Shown one piece after another: positions 1-6,087 of a DNA stretch of 9,940 nt. Each line of letters starts with the position of its first letter. Position 1 is the stretch's first letter. Both the position numbers and the translations under genes were made by a program. Under the pieces are notes generated by a model that saw only the letters and a program-made list of their open reading frames with translations, was not told the origin of the DNA and did not search any database. The DNA is from Candidatus Dadabacteria bacterium (GTDB lineage Bacteria > J088): positions 1 through 9,940 of the forward strand of contig RFIY01000111.1 of assembly GCA_003695505.1 (NCBI GenBank), given 5' to 3'.

Positions 1-91
1 CGCGACTGCGCCGCAGCATAAAGCGGATGTACTCAAACCCGGTATCGACCGGAATCAGCGTCTTGTCGAAGTCGAAGATGATGAGGGGCAT
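1..91 (-). CDS. HAD-superfamily phosphatase, N-terminal fragment (runs off left edge)
   Basis: Only the first 30 codons lie in the window. They read MPLIIFDFDKTLIPVDTG and continue to an Arg-rich stretch. The Asp7-x-Asp9-x-Thr11 signature is HAD motif I, in which the first Asp is the phospho-accepting nucleophile and the second the general acid. The hydrophobic strand before it (residues 3-6) fits the HAD Rossmann-like fold. The spacing after the motif resembles SerB-like or PgpC-like HAD-IB phosphatases, but the substrate cannot be told from this fragment. The ATG lies 4 bp downstream of the vsr stop codon on the same strand, so it may be read through from vsr. A weak GAAG precedes it. The island genes have probably inserted next to a resident gene here. 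Confidence 0.75.
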   Translation of the reverse strand, partial: MPLIIFDFDKTLIPVDTGFEYIRFMLRRSR

Positions 92-95
92 GGGG

Positions 96-581
96 TTACT
101 TCTGTTTGCGCTGCGGCATGACGATGGGGGATTCCCAGAGAGGTTCGTTTCTGTCCTTGATCCAGCAGTCGAGGTCATCGATCAGCAGTTCGAAATGTTC
201 GTCTGGCAGACGCGTGGCGCATTCCCATATGATTGCAACGCGCCAGTTTTTCTCGAGGAGGTGTTTCAGCACCCGCTGATCGCGGTTTACGTTTGCGGCA
301 AATTTCTGATTCCAGAATTCGACGCGACTCCTGGGGCTATACGCCAGCTTGCATCCCCGGTGACGGTGCCAGTAACAACCATGTACGAAGATCGCAACCT
401 GGTAAGATCGTAGAAGAATATCCGGCAGGATTCCGTCGATCGATGCACCTTTGCGATAACGGTACCCCCGACGATGCAATATCCTTCGAACCCGTATCTC
501 GGGTGTGGTATCCTGGCTACGGATACCCTGCATCATCTGAGACCGTTTCTGGGGGGAGACGATGTCAGTCATAAAAGACAT
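96..581 (-). CDS. vsr: Very short patch repair (Vsr) endonuclease
   Basis: This enzyme nicks 5' of the T in T:G mismatches that arise when 5-methylcytosine deaminates, and so starts repair back to C:G. The 161-residue product has the Vsr core. Aligned from memory with the E. coli protein, Asp54 corresponds to catalytic Asp51, His67 to His64, His72 to His69 and Glu28 to Glu25. Tyr70 and Trp71 match the aromatic pair that intercalates at the mismatch. Cys69, His74, Cys77 and Cys121 match the zinc ligands, with one extra residue before Cys77. The motif FVHGCYWHRH and the FW..K...N..RD block are typical. A second ATG at 572 (residue 4) aligns better with the family N-terminus. Neither start has a good Shine-Dalgarno sequence. 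The gene is divergent from the methyltransferase gene; in E. coli vsr and dcm overlap in the same direction. Vsr-like proteins also accompany many restriction-modification systems. Confidence 0.95.
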   Translation of the reverse strand: MSFMTDIVSPQKRSQMMQGIRSQDTTPEIRVRRILHRRGYRYRKGASIDGILPDILLRSYQVAIFVHGCYWHRHRGCKLAYSPRSRVEFWNQKFAANVNRDQRVLKHLLEKNWRVAIIWECATRLPDEHFELLIDDLDCWIKDRNEPLWESPIVMPQRKQK

Positions 582-613
582 AGTAGCGGGAACAGGCGTT
601 ACCGAGGGATTCT

Positions 614-2134
614 ATGGCCGCTGACATTCCGGTCATAGACTTGTTCGCTGGCGCAGGCGGGCTCGGCGAAGGTTTCGCCGAAACGGCACCATACCGCCTG
701 GCGCTTTCCGTCGAAATGAATGCAGCCGCCTGCGACACTCTGCGGATCCGTTCGATATATCGGCGGTTACGCGATGCAGGTGAGATAGATGTGTATCGCC
801 AATGGCTACTCAGTGCGGACGGACGACCAGTGCCCGCCGGCCTTTTTGAACGCGCGCCGGCAGCGGCCAGAGATGCAGATCAGGAAGTACTTTGTCATCA
901 ACTTGGCAAAGACAGTGACGAAGAGCTCATTGGGCGTATACATGGCGCGATAAACGGTCGCGACTCCTGGGTGCTGGTCGGCGGCCCGCCGTGCCAGGCG
1001 TATTCCGTGATTGGTCGATCCCGCAACAAGGGCATCGCAGATTATCGCCCGGAGCAGGATGAACGTAATTTCTTGTATCAGGAGTATCTGAAAATTCTCG
1101 CGGAACTCGCGCCGCCAGTTTTTGTGATGGAGAACGTTAAGGGCATGCTGTCGGCGCGGGTCAACGGTAGCAACGTCTTTGAGCAGATCGTGCGCGATCT
1201 GGAAGCCCCGGCTCAAGCGACCGGGCGGGGCGACGGTCCACGGTATCAGCTTCATGCACTTAGTCGGGCAGAGGCACTGTTTCCTGCGGCCGGCGATTTC
1301 GTGGTCCGCGCCGAAGATCACGGACTGCCGCAAGCGCGCCATAGAGTCATCATCGTTGGTGTGCGGGCAGACGTCGGTGTTCGGCCTGCTATTTTGGAGC
1401 GAGGCGGCTCCATGGGCGTGCAAAAGGCACTGCGAGGGCTACCCAGACTAAGGAGTCGCCTGAGCCGCGAAGATTCCTTCGAGGCCTGGCATCAGAGCGT
1501 TGTTGCCGGCCTGGGAGAGCTGGTTCGGCGTGAGGCAGGCCACCTCCGCGGGCTCCCCAAGGGGGAGGAGCTCCTGAGCCAACTTCGAAAAATTCGCGGC
1601 GAGATTCGCAAGGACCCGCCAAAAGACCACGGTGCGGATGTTATGGAAATTTCAGGTGCGGCCGACGGTGAACCAGCGCCCGACTGGGCCGTTGGTGTGG
1701 TTGACGGTCTGGTGCTGCAGCATCAGAGCAGGTCGCACATGCCATCCGACCTCATTCGCTACGTCTATGCTGCGACCTTCGCGAAAGTCATTGAACGATC
1801 TCCCAAATTGCACGAGTTTCCGGAATCCATACAGCCCGCGCACAAGAACCGTAGCAGTGGTCATTTCAGCGACAGGTTTCGTGTACAGTTGCGGTACGGT
1901 CCCTCAACGACCATCACGAGCCATATGTCCAAGGACGGCCACTACTACATACACTTTGACCCGGTGCAATGCCGGAGCCTGACGGTTCGCGAAGCCGCTC
2001 GCTTACAGACATTTCCAGATGATTACTTCTTCGCGGGCAACCGAACCGAACAATATCGGCAGGTTGGGAATGCCGTGCCACCGATCTTGGGGCGGCTTGT
2101 TGCGGAGGCAGTATGCCCAACCTTGTGCAAATAA
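614..2134 (+). CDS. dcm: DNA (cytosine-5-)-methyltransferase
   Basis: It transfers a methyl group from S-adenosylmethionine to C5 of cytosine in a specific DNA sequence. The C5-methyltransferase motifs appear in order: motif I IDLFAGAGGLGEGF at residues 8-21 (SAM binding), motif IV GGPPCQ with catalytic Cys126, motif VI ENV at 172-174, motif VIII QARHR at 239-243, motif IX around 454-472 (RSLTVREAARLQTFP) and motif X QVGNAVPP at 483-490. The variable region between VIII and IX, about 250-450, should be the target recognition domain; its sequence specificity cannot be read by eye. The protein has 506 residues, somewhat longer than typical, mainly because of an extended stretch between motifs I and IV (about 45-115). 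GAGGG at 604-608 is a good ribosome binding site 5 nt before the ATG. The symbol is used in the broad family sense. It is the modification component of the locus, with Vsr correcting its mutagenic by-product. Confidence 0.96.
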   Translation: MAADIPVIDLFAGAGGLGEGFAETAPYRLALSVEMNAAACDTLRIRSIYRRLRDAGEIDVYRQWLLSADGRPVPAGLFERAPAAARDADQEVLCHQLGKDSDEELIGRIHGAINGRDSWVLVGGPPCQAYSVIGRSRNKGIADYRPEQDERNFLYQEYLKILAELAPPVFVMENVKGMLSARVNGSNVFEQIVRDLEAPAQATGRGDGPRYQLHALSRAEALFPAAGDFVVRAEDHGLPQARHRVIIVGVRADVGVRPAILERGGSMGVQKALRGLPRLRSRLSREDSFEAWHQSVVAGLGELVRREAGHLRGLPKGEELLSQLRKIRGEIRKDPPKDHGADVMEISGAADGEPAPDWAVGVVDGLVLQHQSRSHMPSDLIRYVYAATFAKVIERSPKLHEFPESIQPAHKNRSSGHFSDRFRVQLRYGPSTTITSHMSKDGHYYIHFDPVQCRSLTVREAARLQTFPDDYFFAGNRTEQYRQVGNAVPPILGRLVAEAVCPTLCK

Positions 2135-2167
2135 ACGCGTATCAACGCACTGACCATTTCGCTCAGA

Positions 2168-2935
2168 TCAGTTTAGTCTCCCGTCAGTCTTATGTATTGC
2201 CGCTACCTGCGCGAGGCACCTCCCGACAAATTGATCCACTTCGCTTTCGTCCAGGCTTTCGAACAGGATGCCGCCGCCGTGTTTATTAATCGTCATCATG
2301 AAATCGCGGAAGACCCGTTCTCTGGCGCTTACCCAAGTTTCCTTGCGCATTGCTCGGACGATGGCTCTCGCGAGTGGGCGCCTAGCGGTTGTCCGGGGGC
2401 GCTCTACGAAACTGCTGCGGATATCCGCTTTGCGGAGTATAAGTTGCAGCGCATCTTTCGGATTATCTGGATCGGCGATTGTTGCGATATGGACGTTCCA
2501 CCAGAGGCGCGCTAATGCGTGGTCATCTCGGATGCCCGTTCGCGTCGGGGCGAACATGTGCCTGCGTATGGCCTTCTCTAAGTCTGGCCCAGTGGCGCCT
2601 TCTAACCATCGGGCACGCGCATAATCAAGGCATTCAACGTGCGCCAATCGGGCCCATATGCGCTCTTCGCGCGCCAAAGCAGGAGTCATACCGGACAACG
2701 CCTCGTACAGAATCAATGAATTCTTGATATCCGCGGCAGCGGAACGTTCTTTGCCGTCTAACATGGTCAAACGGTCATAATCGACTGTTACGGTAGCTGT
2801 TTCGATGGACCAACCATTCTCCTTCGTCAGGTCTCGAAAGTCACCGCTTTCGTAACGAGCGATATTCTCAGGAATGCTCTGGGACAACGAGTTGAGCGTT
2901 TCGACACTAACATACTTGAGCGGGCCTTTATTCAT
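2168..2935 (-). CDS. Uncharacterised protein, DUF6339-like, last gene of paraMORC operon
   Basis: This 255-residue soluble protein shows no signal peptide, membrane segment or clear nuclease motif. Two tryptophan-rich helical blocks stand out: about residues 85-115 (ERIWARLAHVECLDYARARW) and about 140-150 (ALARLWWNVHIAT). They recall DUF6339 proteins, which I remember as neighbours of DNA cytosine methyltransferase genes; this assignment is from memory and tentative. The C-terminal half is helical and rich in Arg. The start ATG overlaps the preceding stop codon as TAATG, and AAGGG lies about 8 nt upstream, so translation is probably coupled. It ends 33 bp from the convergent methyltransferase gene. 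Its role is unknown. It could be an adaptor or a highly diverged effector or nuclease, but no PD-(D/E)XK, HNH, PLD or GIY-YIG signature is visible. Confidence 0.85.
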   Translation of the reverse strand: MNKGPLKYVSVETLNSLSQSIPENIARYESGDFRDLTKENGWSIETATVTVDYDRLTMLDGKERSAAADIKNSLILYEALSGMTPALAREERIWARLAHVECLDYARARWLEGATGPDLEKAIRRHMFAPTRTGIRDDHALARLWWNVHIATIADPDNPKDALQLILRKADIRSSFVERPRTTARRPLARAIVRAMRKETWVSARERVFRDFMMTINKHGGGILFESLDESEVDQFVGRCLAQVAAIHKTDGRLN

Positions 2936-3768
2936 TACGTCATCCCTTTTGCAATTTGCTCAAGTTTCTGCGCTGGCAGGTCAAGCAACTTCTGTGCTGC
3001 CTCCATAAGGGGCAGTTGAGCCGTCGGATCGATACCTTTGGCATCGCATCGCGCCATGAATGGGTTATACCATCGGTGCGCCCGGTACGCTTGGTCGCCG
3101 TCCCGTAGTGCATCAAGTACTTCCATAACGACAGGCAGGTAGACTGCATTCAGGAGTAGTTCCTTGCCAGAGGCCTGACCGCGTAGCGTCAGAATAGTCT
3201 GGTGCGTCGCTTTGTCGGTGAGGATCGTGATTCGGTCCCGTTCCAGATCAACGGTTATGGTCCCTGGCGGAACATCAGGAGAGCTGTCTAGTTCGAATAT
3301 ACTTTCGACGGGTGCCAGTTTGGCTTGTCCGACCGAGATCACGAATTCGTCGCCTATCGCAATGATTGCCCCACGGTTGATTGCAATCGGCATTTCAAAT
3401 TCTGGGTGTATAGTCGGTGGCTCCCAGTTAGGTATCGATGATTCCATCCATATAAGTGGTCGAATCGAAACACGATTCAACAGTTTTCCCGCTGCGAAAT
3501 CCGTTGTTCCAACAGGCCAGGAAATCCGTCGCAGTTCCAAATGGAAAGTGTCCAAGCACTCTACGAAAAGGCCGAGCGCGGCAACGCCCTGTTCCAGGAA
3601 CTTGGCGATCGTAGGCTCGCTAACGTTGACACTGTATCGTACATCGAGAGCGCCGGTTTTCATATCTTCAGCTACCGTGAGATCGGCGCTAAACTCTGCA
3701 TCCGAGAAGTCTGAGGTGGTGCTCGATAAGACCGGATGGGGGAAGCTGGTGCCGTCGGTGAATCTCAT
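2935..3768 (-). CDS. Uncharacterised protein, third gene of paraMORC operon
   Basis: I do not recognise the family of this 277-residue soluble protein. It begins with a FPHPVLS motif and an acidic region (residues 8-30). A predicted beta-rich middle follows, with alternating strands through about residue 200 including INRGAIIAIGDE. The C-terminus is helical (YLPVVMEVLDAL, then RWYNPFMARCDAKGID). The arrangement suggests a structural or adaptor protein rather than an enzyme; no catalytic motif is evident. The ATG overlaps the stop codon of the ATPase gene (ATGA, 4 nt) and has no strong ribosome binding site of its own, so translational coupling and a fixed ratio to the ATPase are likely. By context it should be a partner of the GHKL ATPase. 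Confidence 0.85.
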   Translation of the reverse strand: MRFTDGTSFPHPVLSSTTSDFSDAEFSADLTVAEDMKTGALDVRYSVNVSEPTIAKFLEQGVAALGLFVECLDTFHLELRRISWPVGTTDFAAGKLLNRVSIRPLIWMESSIPNWEPPTIHPEFEMPIAINRGAIIAIGDEFVISVGQAKLAPVESIFELDSSPDVPPGTITVDLERDRITILTDKATHQTILTLRGQASGKELLLNAVYLPVVMEVLDALRDGDQAYRAHRWYNPFMARCDAKGIDPTAQLPLMEAAQKLLDLPAQKLEQIAKGMT

Positions 3769-5687
3769 TGGGCTGCTCGATCCAATTGTCGCCGATATGC
3801 AACTAGTTCAATTGGGCCTTCATACTGCTCAGCTAGCGTTACCGTGACCTTTGCCCGCTCACCCGCGGCAACATCCAAAGCGACCGCATTGCCACAGACA
3901 ACCCCCGAATCTGCCTCCTTTAGGTTGAGGGCGGCCGCTTTGTCGATGCCAGTGGCTTCGATGTGTAAATCGATAGGACCTGTATAGTCCGGTGTAAAAT
4001 AGATCGTTCTTGCGTTGGGGGTTGATTCGTCGCTGCAGATTTGATTGCGGACATCGAAAAGGTTCACGACTTTTCGTTCTGCTCTCGGACCTTTCCCTCC
4101 GGTTCCAGGGCCAGCCCCTGATCCGTCCCCACCGCCGTCACCTGACTTGTCGCCAAATCCGCGGCCACTGCCGCCGGATTCACCTTTTCCTTGGCCCGGC
4201 AAGGGGGTGGGTTTCTGTCCTCGGCGCTGCACGGCCTTGTACGTAAAACGTTCCGGATCAGGCTCGAAATGATCATCCAACGCGTCACTATTAAGGCCGC
4301 CATCGCCAAAGTAGCGGCCAAGCTCATCGAGTACTACTGCGCCATCATGTTTTACGCTGGTCTCGTCTTTGATTAGAGCGCGAAGGCGGCCACCGAGATT
4401 GTCCATAATTTGCTTAGCGCGTTCCTTTTTCGCAGGGTCGGGGATACGTTCGGCGGAAAAGCTGTTGTGTTCGGGATTTTCTAACCGCTTCAAAAATGCA
4501 CTAGTTTCAGAGTCGCGTGGCTCGACGAGCATCACAAAATCTCGCGAACCGGGAAACCGCGCCAAGCGATGCCCAAAATGTTCGAGATTGTCGGTTATGA
4601 GCATGCCGTTGCGGACGAAGCCAACTCGCTTCGGCAAGCCTTCTGCAACAAGAATGCGTACGCGAAACCTTGCGGTGTCAAGGATGTCTATTTCTTTCTC
4701 TACACTGTTATCCGATATAAGGCACCGGTGCAGCTGTTGCGCAAAGTCGAGATTGCTCTGCTGGCCGGATTGTTTTGCAGCCTTCGAAACCGATTCATCA
4801 GAAAAGAGCGATTCAAGTGTATTCTTGTTAAGAATGATTTGACCATTGTCGACTTCGAAGACCATTTCGTCTCTATAAATAGCGCAAAAGAAATTGGCGA
4901 TGAGCGACGCAGTTATTCGATACGCCCAGTCATCTGTAATTCTAAATCCGAGGGCAAATATCGACGTTCCTTGCTCGGTTCTGTTCATCCAGTCAGGGAC
5001 GTGGGCGCGATGAGTGATTGCGCCAAAATTCTCATGGACACCCCAATAGCCGGTCGCTCGCAGGCTCTTTCCGTTTTTGTCCGTGTGAGAAACAAGTTTT
5101 ACCTTGCCTTGCGCGGCAAAGTGTGTTTCTGCTGTGTCCGGTCTTGCCCAAACAGTTGCGTAAAGAACCGCGTGGAGATCCGACACTGCAAATGAGGCAT
5201 TTTTGCCTATCCCATACGACCCCCCCGCGTGGGCTGTGTCCTTTACGGTGACACCGGAACTTTTGACCAACGAGTGAAAAGGAGTCCCTTCCTCATCGGG
5301 TGGACCAATCAATCCAGTCGTGTTGTAATCCGCAATTTCTAGCACCGGGATCGTGGGTTGAGTCAGCACTCGCCGCGCGTTCTCAAAAAATTCCTGTTCG
5401 CGTTCATTGCTCACCTCTGCAGCGCAGCAGTCAACTGCTTCCGCTAGTTCTGGGAAGAGGGAAAAGCTTTCGGCGCGGATTCTCAGCACATTAAACGCCA
5501 TCCTCACGGGTTCGCTAATGGCTGCATCTCTACTGTTCTGGCCTGCTTCTCGGGCACAGCTTGCATAGGGGGCGTCGCCGAAGGTCTCGATGCCGGCGTC
5601 ACCAAGTCCTTCCTTCTCGCCTGCTTCATTTGTCAAAAAGCGTAGTACGGGACGACTACTAGAGTATTGCGATTCAACTTGGCTCAC
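3765..5687 (-). CDS. GHKL (Hsp90/MutL-type) ATPase, paraMORC-like
   Basis: This 640-residue protein carries the Bergerat-fold ATP site. The N-box is Glu47-x-x-x-Asn51-x-x-Asp54 (EAGQNSRDA), where the Glu should activate water and the Asn hold magnesium. The G1 box is Asp120-x-Asn-x-x-Gly125 (DYNTTGL), and the G2 lid is GGSYGIGK at 155-162. TEQGTSIFALGF further on supplies the Thr-containing motif. A domain with RNGMLI and ENPEH follows, as I recall for the S5-like part of MORC and paraMORC proteins. Residues about 490-535 are an almost pure Gly/Ser/Asp/Lys linker, and about 540-640 form a beta-rich C-terminal domain. Iyer, Abhiman and Aravind (2008) placed such ATPases in restriction-modification loci, where they are proposed to act as DNA clamps or remodelers. 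It starts at GTG, overlaps the upstream stop codon (GTGA), and has AAGGAG 10 nt before the start. Confidence 0.9.
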   Translation of the reverse strand: MSQVESQYSSSRPVLRFLTNEAGEKEGLGDAGIETFGDAPYASCAREAGQNSRDAAISEPVRMAFNVLRIRAESFSLFPELAEAVDCCAAEVSNEREQEFFENARRVLTQPTIPVLEIADYNTTGLIGPPDEEGTPFHSLVKSSGVTVKDTAHAGGSYGIGKNASFAVSDLHAVLYATVWARPDTAETHFAAQGKVKLVSHTDKNGKSLRATGYWGVHENFGAITHRAHVPDWMNRTEQGTSIFALGFRITDDWAYRITASLIANFFCAIYRDEMVFEVDNGQIILNKNTLESLFSDESVSKAAKQSGQQSNLDFAQQLHRCLISDNSVEKEIDILDTARFRVRILVAEGLPKRVGFVRNGMLITDNLEHFGHRLARFPGSRDFVMLVEPRDSETSAFLKRLENPEHNSFSAERIPDPAKKERAKQIMDNLGGRLRALIKDETSVKHDGAVVLDELGRYFGDGGLNSDALDDHFEPDPERFTYKAVQRRGQKPTPLPGQGKGESGGSGRGFGDKSGDGGGDGSGAGPGTGGKGPRAERKVVNLFDVRNQICSDESTPNARTIYFTPDYTGPIDLHIEATGIDKAAALNLKEADSGVVCGNAVALDVAAGERAKVTVTLAEQYEGPIELVAYRRQLDRAAQ

Positions 5688-5905
5688 AGTTTAAAATCTC
5701 CTTCCGCACCTCTTTCCGCGTCGGTAAATCGCGAATGTGCGGCTTCGATTTCGCGCTGCAGCGCACGGAAGATCTTTTTCACGTCCTCTTGCGTGTAACT
5801 ATATGCAGCGCGGTTCGAAAGGTTTCCTATCAGTCGAATATCTTTCAATGCTTTGTTGACGCGGCGCTCAGCAAGGCGGACAAATCTGTCTCTTTTGTTT
5901 TCCAT
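5684..5905 (-). CDS. Small helical protein, first gene of paraMORC operon
   Basis: This 73-residue, highly charged protein is predicted to be all-helical. Its core is RVNKALKDIRLIGNLSNR followed by YSYTQEDVKKIFRAL, ending in an acidic tail. It has no cysteines and no membrane segment. I do not recognise a named domain, though I recall similar KALKxIRLIGNLSNR proteins as small partners in defence-type operons. Being the first gene, translated from its own start and overlapping the GHKL ATPase by 4 nt, it may be an ATPase cofactor or a regulator of the operon. It has no Shine-Dalgarno sequence at usual spacing; the candidate -10 element ends only 6 nt before the ATG, so the mRNA may be leaderless. 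Confidence 0.8.
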   Translation of the reverse strand: MENKRDRFVRLAERRVNKALKDIRLIGNLSNRAAYSYTQEDVKKIFRALQREIEAAHSRFTDAERGAEGDFKL

Positions 5906-5911
5906 GCAGAT

Positions 5912-5940
5912 ATTTTACCTGCAATTAGGGAATATTGCAA
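5912..5940 (-). promoter_or_regulatory. Candidate sigma70 promoter of the paraMORC operon (leaderless)
   Basis: Read on the minus strand, TTGCAA (5940-5935) is separated by exactly 17 bp from TAAAAT (5917-5912), a good match to the sigma70 consensus. The 6 nt ATCTGC then precede the ATG at 5905, which places the expected +1 on the A of the start codon. A second TAAAAT at 5950-5945 lacks a good -35 element; if used, it would give a short leader with AGG about 12 nt before the ATG. Confidence 0.6.
5920..5939. promoter_or_regulatory. Inverted repeat over -35 and spacer, candidate operator
   Basis: TGCAAT (5920-5925) and ATTGCA (5934-5939) form a perfect 6-bp inverted repeat with an 8-bp spacer. 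It covers the -35 element and most of the promoter spacer of the paraMORC operon, where a bound dimer would block RNA polymerase. No obvious helix-turn-helix regulator is encoded in the window. Confidence 0.45.
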
Positions 5941-5957
5941 GAATATTTTAGAAATAT
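5930..5957. repeat. Three AT-rich direct repeats at 10-11 bp spacing
   Basis: GAATATT at 5930-5936, GAATATT at 5941-5947 and GAAATAT at 5951-5957 lie 11 and 10 bp apart, so all face the same side of the helix. They overlap and extend upstream of the operon's -35 element. They may be a binding array for a regulator or H-NS-like silencer, or an UP-like or intrinsically bent tract. Confidence 0.4.
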
Positions 5958-6032
5958 GATTCGTCTTGCATTGCTCGCCAGTGCGTTCAACCCTGCGGTC
6001 GTGGATTGAACTCACATCCTCTACATCTCGGA

Positions 6033-6038
6033 TATAAT
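6033..6038 (+). promoter_or_regulatory. Candidate -10 element upstream of the 6088 gene
   Basis: There is a perfect TATAAT 49 bp before the ATG at 6088. TTGAAC at 6006-6011 is the nearest -35-like hexamer, but the 21-bp gap is too long, so the promoter is uncertain. A ribosome binding site, CAGGA at 6077-6081, follows. The rest of the 181-bp gap between the divergent genes (5906-6087) shows nothing else beyond the minus-strand promoter elements. Confidence 0.35.
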
Positions 6039-6087
6039 TACCCCCAAATTCCCAACTTACGTTTCATTTTCACTGACAGGATGCACC

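Noticed and set aside
27-574. Plus-strand open frames antisense to vsr
   Set aside because: They overlap a gene with complete Vsr catalytic and zinc residues and show no recognisable domain or ribosome binding site.
3212-3847. A 211-codon plus-strand open frame antisense to the 277-residue gene
   Set aside because: Its composition looks like a shadow of the coding strand, it ends inside the ATPase gene, and the minus-strand gene fits the overlapping operon.
4045-4272. Pro/Ser-rich plus-strand frames and an apparent repeat tract
   Set aside because: They are the reverse complement of the glycine-rich linker codons of the GHKL ATPase; no unit repeats precisely enough to call a tandem repeat.
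5930-5957. Short regularly spaced repeats as a possible CRISPR
   Set aside because: Units are 7 bp with 3-4 bp between them, far too short for a CRISPR array, and no cas genes are present.
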